34,291 bases of DNA from Verrucomicrobiales bacterium (GTDB lineage Bacteria > Verrucomicrobiota > Verrucomicrobiia > Verrucomicrobiales > DEV007), in the NCBI GenBank assembly GCA_013213905.1, contig JABSSQ010000507.1, positions 1 to 34,291 of the forward strand. Reading direction: 5' to 3'. Shown here piece by piece: positions 15,341 through 23,431 of the stretch. The notes beneath the pieces are model-generated. The model made no database searches. It saw only the letters and a program-made list of their open reading frames with translations, and had not been told where the DNA came from. Every line of letters begins with the position of its first letter. Position 1 is the stretch's first letter. The position numbers were made by a program, and so were the translations under genes.

Positions 15341-16477
15341 ATGAAGACTGCGCTTGGCCTACTCTGTTTGATCGCTGCCGCAGCATGGCAGTTCGATTGG
15401 ATCATCGATGCGTGGAGCCACTCCCCGTTGGATCGAAACGGGCCTTACTTCTTTTCGTTCGCTGTCATCTCTGGAATCGTAGGAGGAGTCTTGACCCGCC
15501 ATCTCAGCACTCAGCCGGACCTCACCGGACTCTGGGTCCTGTTCCCTGCCACCGCCGCAATGGTTCTATGCTGCACTCTTGATCTGCGTCTTGGTTACTA
15601 CCTCAGCTGGCTGGCCGCAGTCATGGCTTTCACTTGGACTCGCTGGGGCTGGCCCGCGGCTTTGTGGATCATGCCGCTGCTTGGTATCATAGCCCTCGGG
15701 CTGCCAGTCACCGGCTACCTCTTGAAACTTTCCTCCATCGACATTCCCGGCCTCAACCTCCTCTCGGGATTTGGAATCAAATGCAGTCTCCTCACTGTCC
15801 TCGCAGGAACCTTCTTCTACACCTCAATTCTGAATTCCAAGTCGAGACCGGTCTGGCTGACCCCCTCACAACTTTTCTTTGCCTCCGCCACCTTCCTGAC
15901 TCTCGGATTCCTTGTCGCACAAACCGAAGCAAAAAAGTTTCACAGGGCTTTTCTTCCATTTCCTCCCGACAGTTTACAAACTTCGAATTGGGCCGGAAAC
16001 ATGCTCCCCCTTTCTAATTCAGAAGAAGACGGTTTCGAAGGGACTCAACTGAACAAATATCAGTTCTCCAACCGCTCTGGAGAGACCCTAACACTGTCCG
16101 TTCTGTCGGCCGGAAACTACCCCCGGAGCCTTCACCCCCCGGAATACTGCCTGCTCGGAAGCGGATGGAAAATTAAGGAACGCCTGATTGCCAACCTGCG
16201 GGCCGGGGATACTCCTATCAGAGTTTCTTCATTGGTTTTTCAACGAGATCATCTCAGACTCTACGGAGTCTACTGGCTCAGCTCTCCGGATAGATCGACT
16301 TCCAGCCATGCTGCATTTCGGAGGTCCGGGAAGGCGCTGAAAAACGAGCAATGGCACCTTTTTTTCCTGACCACTCCGACCGGTTCGGAATCGGGTCTTT
16401 CACATTCCCGAATCGAGAACTTCCTCTCCGACTTGACTTCTTCCGAGGGCCTCTTCTCCAGCCATGCCAGCCGATGA
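15341..16477 (+). CDS. multi-pass membrane protein with C-terminal EpsI domain
   Basis: A 378-residue protein. About seven hydrophobic segments fill residues 1-205 and a soluble domain fills 206-378. The soluble part is EpsI-like, the exosortase-associated domain recognised by the SLHPPEYCLLGSGWKI block (H-P-E-x-C ... GW) followed by a short beta-rich end. The membrane part has features of the N-terminal half of exosortases (DWIIDAWSHSPLDRNGPYF, then MPLLGIIALGLPVTGYLLKL) but stops before any ACSG/Arg/His catalytic motif. EpsI is found either as a separate exported protein or fused to the C-terminus of an exosortase; here it seems to be attached to a non-catalytic exosortase-like half. Its last 14 nt overlap the exosortase gene, pointing to translational coupling and a likely complex. 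Confidence 0.8.
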   Translation: MKTALGLLCLIAAAAWQFDWIIDAWSHSPLDRNGPYFFSFAVISGIVGGVLTRHLSTQPDLTGLWVLFPATAAMVLCCTLDLRLGYYLSWLAAVMAFTWTRWGWPAALWIMPLLGIIALGLPVTGYLLKLSSIDIPGLNLLSGFGIKCSLLTVLAGTFFYTSILNSKSRPVWLTPSQLFFASATFLTLGFLVAQTEAKKFHRAFLPFPPDSLQTSNWAGNMLPLSNSEEDGFEGTQLNKYQFSNRSGETLTLSVLSAGNYPRSLHPPEYCLLGSGWKIKERLIANLRAGDTPIRVSSLVFQRDHLRLYGVYWLSSPDRSTSSHAAFRRSGKALKNEQWHLFFLTTPTGSESGLSHSRIENFLSDLTSSEGLFSSHASR

Positions 16478-17429
16478 TCCAAAATCCGCCAGAGGATCAC
16501 TGCGCATAGCGAAGCCGAAGCAACTCATTTTCCCTCTTGTTGTTTGCACTCTTTCCGCCTGCTCGGGATGGAAGGCCAGCCAGGGAGGAGAATATCTTTT
16601 GGCCCAGGCGATGCTCTGGCTGACCGCGTCGACCCTGCTTTTCGGGAGAATCGCCCGAATCCCCCTGAACTCGACTCCGCGAGGTGCTATCCGTTCAAGC
16701 CTATGGTTGCTTCTCGCCCTCCTAATTGCCTCGACGGGTTCCCGGCAGACCCTATCGGTGCCGTGGCTGCTCTCCACACCGCTCCTCTGCATCGCCATCG
16801 GGATCGTTCAGTATTGTTTCGGCAGCAAGGCCGTGCCACCTGTCCTCGCGCCACTGCTCGTCCTTGTAATCGCCGTTCCACAGCTCCCCCTTCTGCTCGA
16901 AGCAGCCAGTCTGCCGCTCAGGATGATCTCCACTCAACTTTCCGGGCTACTCCTCACCTTCACAGGCGTTCCCACAGAAACATTCGGAACAGAGCTCTGG
17001 CTTGGCAAGGAACGAATAGCTGTGACTTCTGCATGCAGCGGCATTTCCTCTCTGGAAAGCCTGCTCTGGCTGGGGTGGATCATCGTAATCCGGCAACAGC
17101 CGCCGGGGCTTCCCAGGCTGTCGACTTACAGTTTCCTGATTCCCTTGGTGATTGCCGGAAACACTCTCAGAATCTCACTTCTTGTTCTCGCGACCCGAAT
17201 CTTCGGCCCTGAAATACTGAGTTCCCCTCTTCACATGCAGACGGGATGGCTGACAGCAGCCTTAACTTTTCTTGCCTTCATAGGTCTTTCCAGCTTCGTC
17301 ACACCGATCTTCCAAAAGCCTCGTGCGATCGCAAACCTCGACGCCGGTAGGACCTCATCGCAACGCCAAACAAAGGTTGGATTCGATCCAACACCGGCGC
17401 AATCTGAGATATCATCTTCAGGGCAATGA
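16464..17429 (+). CDS. exosortase (archaeosortase/exosortase family transpeptidase)
   Basis: A 321-residue integral membrane cysteine enzyme that cleaves the C-terminal sorting tail of exported proteins and probably transfers them to a surface anchor. All three catalytic residues are present in family order: C191 in VTSACSGISSLESL, R236 in AGNTLRISLLV and H257 in PLHMQTGWL. About eight membrane helices are predicted. The N-terminal 17 residues are hydrophilic, and the C-terminal ~40 residues are a polar cytosolic tail. It overlaps the EpsI-domain gene by 14 nt and ends the EPS locus. Sub-family assignment (XrtA etc.) is not possible here; unlike XrtA it carries no fused EpsI domain. The DUF4114 protein at 12318 is the only tail-bearing substrate seen in this window. 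Confidence 0.93.
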   Translation: MPADDPKSARGSLRIAKPKQLIFPLVVCTLSACSGWKASQGGEYLLAQAMLWLTASTLLFGRIARIPLNSTPRGAIRSSLWLLLALLIASTGSRQTLSVPWLLSTPLLCIAIGIVQYCFGSKAVPPVLAPLLVLVIAVPQLPLLLEAASLPLRMISTQLSGLLLTFTGVPTETFGTELWLGKERIAVTSACSGISSLESLLWLGWIIVIRQQPPGLPRLSTYSFLIPLVIAGNTLRISLLVLATRIFGPEILSSPLHMQTGWLTAALTFLAFIGLSSFVTPIFQKPRAIANLDAGRTSSQRQTKVGFDPTPAQSEISSSGQ

Positions 17430-17465
17430 ATCATCTTACCAGCCAAGCAGTAATTTCCGGAAGCG

Positions 17466-17852
17466 ATGAGCGAGGACATGAAATTTCTAACCCGAAAGTG
17501 GATCAAACCGGAGGATCTGAACTCTAACGGAAGCCTCTTCGGCGGCAGCCTGCTTAAATGGATCGACGAGGAAGCCGCCATTTTCACAATCGCACTTTTG
17601 AAAAGTCCCTATGTCGTAACAAAGGCGATGTCGGCGATCGACTTCGTCAGTTCTGGCCGATCAGGGGACATTATCGAAATGGGCATGAAGGTCATTAAGG
17701 TGGGCCGAACTTCCGTCTCACTGCGTTGCGAAGTCCGCAACATCATGACCCATCACACCATTCTTGTGATCGACAAAATTACGTTCGTTAATCTGGATTC
17801 TTCGGGTCTCCCAGCCCCCCATGGCATCTCTTCCAGCTCTCTCTCTGCCTAG
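17466..17852 (+). CDS. acyl-CoA thioesterase, hotdog fold (YciA/ACOT type)
   Basis: A 128-residue single-hotdog thioesterase that hydrolyses acyl-CoA to free acid and CoA in the cytoplasm. The diagnostic N-terminal block is NSNGSLFGGSLLKWIDEEA, with the family Asp at residue 34, followed by AIDFVSSGRSGDIIEMGMKVIKVGRTS. Length is normal for YciA-like enzymes. A GGAAG sequence sits about 4 nt before the ATG at 17466. It begins 36 nt after the exosortase stop, so read-through from the EPS operon is possible, but no functional link is evident. Substrate chain length is unknown. Confidence 0.88.
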   Translation: MSEDMKFLTRKWIKPEDLNSNGSLFGGSLLKWIDEEAAIFTIALLKSPYVVTKAMSAIDFVSSGRSGDIIEMGMKVIKVGRTSVSLRCEVRNIMTHHTILVIDKITFVNLDSSGLPAPHGISSSSLSA

Positions 17853-17935
17853 AGATCGACGCATCACGCGATTAGGGACGGCAGAATACCGCCTCCGCGG
17901 AGATCTAAAGGTAGAAAATCTCAAACCGAGCGCCA

Positions 17936-17967
17936 CAACCCTGTTTGAATCGCGCCGCAACCCTGTT
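17936..17967 (+). promoter_or_regulatory. direct repeat CAACCCTGTT x2 upstream of the DUF1080/haem gene
   Basis: Two exact copies of CAACCCTGTT (17936-17945 and 17958-17967) are spaced 22 bp start to start, about two helical turns. They end 8 nt before the ATG at 17976. Same-face spacing is typical of a dimeric activator or repressor site, but overlap with the ribosome-binding region would favour repression. Function is inferred. Confidence 0.4.
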
Positions 17968-17975
17968 AAGTCTCT

Positions 17976-20900
17976 ATGAAATCGATCCCCTGTATCTTTC
18001 TTTCCTTGTGCCTCGGCGCGAGCCTGCATGCCCAGGAATTCAAGCCCATCTTCAACGGGAAGGATCTCACCGGCTGGGACGGCAATCCGGAACTCTGGTC
18101 GGTTGAGAACGGCGCTATCACTGGCCGGACAACGGGCCCTGACCATCTCGACTTCAACCAATTCCTCATTTGGCAAGGCGGTGAAGTGGATAACTTCGAG
18201 CTCAAGGCCATGGTCCGGGCTACCGGCAATAACTCCGGCATTCAATACCGCAGCAAAGAACTCCCCGAGGTAGGCAAGTGGTCCGTCGGTGGCTACCAGT
18301 GTGACGTGCACCCCAAAGCCGAGAACAACGCCATGATCTACCACGAGAAGGGTCGTGGCATCGTGGTTCAGAATGGACAAAGCGTGGTGGCTGATCCCGG
18401 CGGAGATCGCTGGGTCGTCGCCGAGCGCGACCCCGTCGCTGTCGACATTGCCGACTGGCAGGAATACAAAATTGTCGCGAGGGGCAATCATATCTCTCAC
18501 TACATCAACGATGAGCTCACCATCGAGTTCCATGACTACGACGAAGCCAATCGTTCGCTTTCCGGCCTGCTCGCGATCCAGGTTCACCGCGGTCCCGCCA
18601 TGGAGGTCCAGGTGAAAGACATTCAGCTGAAGGTGCTCCCGGACGGCGGCGTAACCGATTTCGCCAACGCCGACCTGCCTTCCGATGCGCAGAAGATCGA
18701 GAAGCGCAAACCTGCCGCAGGCAAGGGCAAAGGAAAGGCGAAAGCCGCCCCCAAAGGAAAAGGTAAAGCGGCCTCTCCAGCTGCCAAAGCGAAGCCCAAA
18801 GCAGAGGCGAAAGACAACACCGGCGCCCGCATCGGCCAGAACCTCGCCACCCCGGTTGACCGGATCAAGGTTCCCAAAGGTTTCGAGGTCGAACTGCTCT
18901 ACTCTGTCCCCGGAGAAAAAGAGGGTTCCTGGGTGGCGCTTTGTCCCGACGACAAAGGTCGCATCTACGCCAGCGATCAGTATGGAGTGCTTTACCGCTT
19001 TGACCCGCCCGCAGCTGGCGAAACACTTGACCCCGCCAGCATTGTCAAAGTCCCTGTCGACATTCGCGCCATCAACGGCATGGTCTGGTCCGACGGCGCT
19101 CTCTACGCCGGCGTGAATGACTACGAGCGCATCGCCACCAGCGGCTTCTACAAAATCAGCGACAGCAACGGCGACGATGAACTGGACAAAGTCGAATTGC
19201 TTCGCGCTTTCGAGTCCAAAAGTGATCACGGCGTCCACGCCGTTGTGCCGACTCCGGACGGTAAACACTTCTATCTCATCACCGGCAACAACGCCGTCAT
19301 CGAAGGTGGTCCCGTCGAGGGCACCTCACAAAACTCCCCCGTTGCCAAGATTTGGGGCGATGACCATCTTCTACCCCGTCTGCCCGATGGTCGCGGTCAC
19401 AACCGCCATGTGCTTTCTCCGGGCGGAATCGTTTACCGCATCTCCCGCGATGGCAAAGAGTTCGAGATCTTCGCCTCCGGCTTCCGTAATATCTACGGCG
19501 GCTCACTCAACAAGGACGGCGAACTCTTCACCTACGACGCCGACATGGAGTATGACTTCAATACGCCGTGGTATCGCCCCACTCGCGTGAACCACGTCGT
19601 CAGCGGCGGAGAATACGGCTGGCGCAACGGAGCCGGCAAGTATCCCGAGTTCTATCCGGACAACCTTCCCGCCACCGTCAACATCGGTCCCGGCTCTCCC
19701 ACCGGCACCCGTTTCGGCTACGGCGCCAAGTTCCCGGCCAAGTATCAGGAGGCCTACTACATCCTCGACTGGAGCTGGGGCAAGATCTACGCGGTGCATC
19801 TTGAGGAAGACGGGTCTTCCTACAGCGGTACTAAAGAAGACTTCATCACCGGGGCCCCGCTTCCGGTCACCGATCTCATGATTCACCCGGACGATGGCGC
19901 CATGTATTTCGCAATCGGAGGGCGCAAGGTTCAGTCAGGCCTCTACCGCGTGACTTACACCGGCAAGGAAGATACTTCCCCGATCGATCTGACTCCCGAA
20001 ATCTCTGAAGAGCGCCAACTGCGCCACCAGATCGAGAAATTCCACGGAGTCAAAGATCCGAAAGCGATCGAGGTCGCCTGGGGCAATCTCGGCCACCCGG
20101 ATCACTTCATTCGCTCTGCCGCCCGCATCGCCCTGGAGCATCAGCCCGTCGAACAATGGGCAGGCAAGGCCCTGAGCGAAGAAAATCCCGGCAGTCGCAT
20201 CAACGCCCTGCTCGGACTTGCCCGCGCCACCGGAGTCGCGCCCAACCAACGTCCCGAGAGCGGTCACGACATTGATGAGGCGATGCGCGACAAGCTCTTC
20301 GCCTCGCTACTGGAAATCGACTTTGCCTCGCTCAAGCCGCAGGAAAAGATCGCCTACGTCCGCCTCGCCCAAATCATCCTGATCCGCTTCGGAGATCCGG
20401 CGCAGGAGACGATCGATGCTCTCGTCGCCCAGCTTAATCCCGCCTTCCCAGCCAAGTCTTTCGAACTGAACTGGCTGCTCTGCGAAACTCTCGCCCACCT
20501 CCAGGTGCCTGACACCGCAGCCAAGGGAATGGCACTGATCAACTCTGCAGAAAGCCAGGAGCCCCAGATGGAATATGCTCGCAGCCTGCGCATGCTCAAG
20601 GCGGGCTGGACTCCCGAACTTCGCGAACAGCAGCTCGAATGGTTCCTCAAAGCAGCCAACTACCGTGGTGGTGCGAGTTTCAGTAAGTTCATTGAATTCA
20701 TCAAAAATGACTCCCTCGCAACCTTTACCGATGCCGAGAATGAAACTCATGCTGAACTCATCGCGAAGAAGCCTGAGGTGAAGTCAGCCATCGAGAACCT
20801 CGGAGCTATCTTCGCCGGACGCACCCCGACGATGTGGACGCTCGAAGAACTCAGTGAAGCCGCTGAGACCGGCATGACAGGACGCGACTTCGACAACGGT

Positions 20901-21329
20901 CGCAAGATGTTCAGCGCCGCCGCCTGTTACGCCTGCCACCGTTTCGGCAACGCCGGCGGCATGAACGGCCCTGACCTCACCGGTTCCGGTGGACGCTACA
21001 GCCCGCACGATCTTCTCGACCAGATCATCAACCCGAGCAAGGAGATCAACGAGCAGTTTGCCCCCATCGTCGTCACCAAGAATGACGGTTCCATCGTTTC
21101 GGGAGTCGTCGTGAATCTCAAGGGCGACAACGTCACCTTAAACACCGATCTCACTGATCCCAACCAGCGAGTCAACATCGACCGCAAAGAGGTCAAGGAA
21201 ATGGAAGTATCCACCGTTTCCCCCATGCCGCCGATGCTGCTCAACATGCTGAATGAGGAAGAGGTTCTCGACCTGCTCGCCTACGTTCTCAGCGGTGGCG
21301 ACGACGAGAACGAGATGTTCACGAAATAA
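17976..21329 (+). CDS. secreted DUF1080 - beta-propeller - PVC-type haem-binding protein
   Basis: A 1117-residue exported protein typical of PVC bacteria. Residues 1-19 are a signal peptide (ending LHA-QE). Residues ~20-217 are a DUF1080 domain (3-keto-disaccharide hydrolase/LamG-like; FKPIFNGKDLTGWDG, NNSGIQYRS). A Lys/Ala/Gly/Pro-rich linker (about 236-281) follows. Residues ~290-665 are a sorbosone/glucose-dehydrogenase-like propeller (IKVPKGFEVELLYSVPG, FASGFRNIYGG, GGEYGWRNG). A helical, HEAT-like segment (about 680-960) leads to a mono-haem cytochrome c domain of the Pirellula/Verrucomicrobium type with C984-x-x-C987-H988 and a later SPMPPMLLNML Met-ligand region. Expected role: periplasmic oxidation and/or cleavage of a sugar or glycoside with electrons passed to haem. 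The sulfatase gene follows 25 nt later. Confidence 0.9.
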   Translation: MKSIPCIFLSLCLGASLHAQEFKPIFNGKDLTGWDGNPELWSVENGAITGRTTGPDHLDFNQFLIWQGGEVDNFELKAMVRATGNNSGIQYRSKELPEVGKWSVGGYQCDVHPKAENNAMIYHEKGRGIVVQNGQSVVADPGGDRWVVAERDPVAVDIADWQEYKIVARGNHISHYINDELTIEFHDYDEANRSLSGLLAIQVHRGPAMEVQVKDIQLKVLPDGGVTDFANADLPSDAQKIEKRKPAAGKGKGKAKAAPKGKGKAASPAAKAKPKAEAKDNTGARIGQNLATPVDRIKVPKGFEVELLYSVPGEKEGSWVALCPDDKGRIYASDQYGVLYRFDPPAAGETLDPASIVKVPVDIRAINGMVWSDGALYAGVNDYERIATSGFYKISDSNGDDELDKVELLRAFESKSDHGVHAVVPTPDGKHFYLITGNNAVIEGGPVEGTSQNSPVAKIWGDDHLLPRLPDGRGHNRHVLSPGGIVYRISRDGKEFEIFASGFRNIYGGSLNKDGELFTYDADMEYDFNTPWYRPTRVNHVVSGGEYGWRNGAGKYPEFYPDNLPATVNIGPGSPTGTRFGYGAKFPAKYQEAYYILDWSWGKIYAVHLEEDGSSYSGTKEDFITGAPLPVTDLMIHPDDGAMYFAIGGRKVQSGLYRVTYTGKEDTSPIDLTPEISEERQLRHQIEKFHGVKDPKAIEVAWGNLGHPDHFIRSAARIALEHQPVEQWAGKALSEENPGSRINALLGLARATGVAPNQRPESGHDIDEAMRDKLFASLLEIDFASLKPQEKIAYVRLAQIILIRFGDPAQETIDALVAQLNPAFPAKSFELNWLLCETLAHLQVPDTAAKGMALINSAESQEPQMEYARSLRMLKAGWTPELREQQLEWFLKAANYRGGASFSKFIEFIKNDSLATFTDAENETHAELIAKKPEVKSAIENLGAIFAGRTPTMWTLEELSEAAETGMTGRDFDNGRKMFSAAACYACHRFGNAGGMNGPDLTGSGGRYSPHDLLDQIINPSKEINEQFAPIVVTKNDGSIVSGVVVNLKGDNVTLNTDLTDPNQRVNIDRKEVKEMEVSTVSPMPPMLLNMLNEEEVLDLLAYVLSGGDDENEMFTK

Positions 21330-21354
21330 GATCATTCCTTCCGGGGAGCGGAAT

Positions 21355-23154
21355 ATGAAATTGATCACGGCGCTCCTCGCCCTGGGTTTCGCGGCTTCAA
21401 TCGAAGCCGCAGAAAATCCTAACATCGTTTTAATTTACACCGATGACCACGGTTGGCCCGATGTCGGTGTCGCCGGCATCTACGATGACCTGAAAACTCC
21501 GCACCTCGATGCCCTCGCAAAGTCCGGGGTCTACGCGACCAACGGCTACTCCACAGCTCCCCAGTGCGTTCCTTCACGCGCTGGCGTTCTCACCGGTCGT
21601 TCCCAAAACCGTTTTGGGGTAGAAAGCAATGGCTACGACCTGAACGGTTTCAACGAACAACTCACCATTGCGGAACGCCTCAAGGAAGCGGGCTACGCCA
21701 CCGGCCAGATCGGGAAGTGGCACCTCGGACCGACGAACCGGATCACCGAACACGGCTTCGACGACGTCTACGCCAAGAATTCCAATCGTCCCTGCTTCGC
21801 CAATTACACCCTCGATGGCGAGACGATCGAAATGGGTGAAGTCAACGACGGTCTCTACCACCTCGATGCGTGCAGTGCAGCTGCTGTCTCATTTATCGAT
21901 CGCCACGCCGATCAACCCTTCTTCCTTTATCTCGCTTATCGCGCGCCGCATGTCCCGCTGGATGCGCCGGAAAAGTATCTCTCCAGGTTCCCCGGTGAAA
22001 TGCCCGAGCGGCGTCGGCAGGCACTGGCGATGATTTCTGCGATGGATGACGGAGTTGGTCAGATCGTGGCCGAACTCAAGGAGCGCGAGCTTTACGAAAA
22101 CACCCTCATTTTCTTCATCGGCGACAACGGCGCCCCACTAAAGATTCACAAGGAGGATGCTCCCGGCGGCGGTCCCGGATGGGACGGCTCTCTCAACGAA
22201 CCCATGAACGGCGAGAAAGGCATGCTCGCCGAAGGCGGCATGAGGGTCCCCTTCCTGATCAGCTACCCTGCTGTGATTCCCGGCGGCCAGATCTACGACC
22301 ACCCGGTCTGGTCCCTCGATGTCGCAGCGACAGCAGTCAAACTGACCGGTCTTCCGGACGCGCCTGAGCTCGACGGCATCAATCTCATTCCATATCTCAA
22401 CGGAGATAATTCTGAAGCTCCCGACCGCCTGCTGACCTGGCGCTGGATCGCCCAGTCAGCCATCCGTGACGGCAAGTGGAAGCTGCTTCGCGGCATGGAT
22501 CGCGAATACCTTTTTGACCTGGAATCTGACCCTTCAGAGGAAAGCAATCTACTCGCCACCCATCCCGAAGTCGCCGGGCGACTCCGTTCACAACTTTCCG
22601 CCTGGGCAGATGAACTCAATCCTCCCGGCCTCTCCATTCCAGGCAATTCCACCGCCTGGATGAATTACTTCGATTTCTACCTCGATCGCAAAAAGCCAAC
22701 TCCTCTCAGCGAAAGAATTCCACCCAAGCAGGCAGCCAATTTTGATGACAGTCGCGGGTGGACCGTTCGAAGCGGCACGCTGAAACAATCAGCCACCGGC
22801 CTGGCAATCAGCCCTGAGAAGAAAGACAAGGCACCTTTTCTCGTCGCTCCTCGCGAAACCTTCCACAAGCCGATCACTGTTTCCGTGCATATCAGCAACG
22901 AAAGGGCCGGCCCAATCGGCGTCTCGTGGCGGGAGTCAGATCAACAGGACTTTAGCGGCGACCAGATCGTGGTTCTCGATTCTTCTCCTTCCGCAGACGT
23001 TCAAGTGATTGAGTTCACGGTTCCTGTCCAAAGTGCCACGAATCATTTCCGCCTTCATGTGCCAAACGGAATCAGCACGCTACGCAAACTCTCCTTCGAA
23101 TCGGGGGAAAAGACGAAGACCTGGAACTTCACGAACGACAGCAAAGCTGAATAA
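21355..23154 (+). CDS. secreted sulfatase (type I, formylglycine-dependent)
   Basis: A 599-residue sulfatase of the arylsulfatase/alkaline-phosphatase superfamily. Signal peptide: MKLITALLALGFAASIEA. The N-terminal metal site is YTDDHGWPD. The formylglycine motif is CVPSRAGVLTGR with the modified Cys at residue 71, and downstream blocks are IGKWHLG and FFIGDNGAP. The sulfatase core ends near residue 470; an extra ~120-residue beta-rich C-terminal part (from FDDSRGWTVRSG) is not part of the usual core and might bind glycan. I chose ATG 21355 because GGGGAG lies 6 nt upstream and the signal peptide begins there; the longer frame to 21253 overlaps the previous gene. It should remove sulfate esters from polysaccharide in the periplasm or outside. 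The exact substrate is unknown. Confidence 0.92.
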   Translation: MKLITALLALGFAASIEAAENPNIVLIYTDDHGWPDVGVAGIYDDLKTPHLDALAKSGVYATNGYSTAPQCVPSRAGVLTGRSQNRFGVESNGYDLNGFNEQLTIAERLKEAGYATGQIGKWHLGPTNRITEHGFDDVYAKNSNRPCFANYTLDGETIEMGEVNDGLYHLDACSAAAVSFIDRHADQPFFLYLAYRAPHVPLDAPEKYLSRFPGEMPERRRQALAMISAMDDGVGQIVAELKERELYENTLIFFIGDNGAPLKIHKEDAPGGGPGWDGSLNEPMNGEKGMLAEGGMRVPFLISYPAVIPGGQIYDHPVWSLDVAATAVKLTGLPDAPELDGINLIPYLNGDNSEAPDRLLTWRWIAQSAIRDGKWKLLRGMDREYLFDLESDPSEESNLLATHPEVAGRLRSQLSAWADELNPPGLSIPGNSTAWMNYFDFYLDRKKPTPLSERIPPKQAANFDDSRGWTVRSGTLKQSATGLAISPEKKDKAPFLVAPRETFHKPITVSVHISNERAGPIGVSWRESDQQDFSGDQIVVLDSSPSADVQVIEFTVPVQSATNHFRLHVPNGISTLRKLSFESGEKTKTWNFTNDSKAE

Positions 23155-23208
23155 TCCAGGTTCCGGCGTCCAGTCGGAGCACGAACCTCCCCGCGGGTTT
23201 TGGCTGCG

Positions 23209-23244
23209 GACGCCTCGCCCTCCAGTCTTTTTGGGGGCGTCTTT
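23209..23244 (+). terminator. weak candidate terminator after the sulfatase
   Basis: GACGCC (23209-23214) can pair with GGCGTC (23236-23241), followed by TTT. The loop is about 21 nt and the tail is short, so this is weak. It lies in the 277-bp spacer between the sulfatase and the oxidoreductase, in which I see no gene. Confidence 0.3.
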
Positions 23245-23431
23245 CCGTCACCGAAATACGCGATTCACTCATTGCCCTGACGCGATGTCCCTACAAGGTT
23301 TACGTCCGGAAAAAGACTTGCCCGAACCCATTCGGATTCGGCAAGCTCCATCCGAACTTGAGCCAGGAGAGTCTCGAATCCCGCCACCACGCGAGATTGT
23401 CCCCTCTTTCCTCTCGAAACTTATTTTCCCT

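Noticed and set aside
16548-16570. SACSG sequence near the N-terminus of the exosortase as a second catalytic site
   Set aside because: It lies in the first hydrophobic segment rather than the catalytic loop; the true motif is VTSACSG around residue 191, followed by the conserved Arg and His.
17718-19268. 516-codon minus-strand open frame opposite the thioesterase and DUF1080 genes
   Set aside because: It is the antisense of two well-supported plus-strand genes, has Val/Asp/Gly-rich antisense composition and shows no family motif.
21253-21354. Extended start for the first sulfatase overlapping the haem-protein gene
   Set aside because: The upstream residues are unconserved, while ATG 21355 has a good Shine-Dalgarno sequence and begins a signal peptide.
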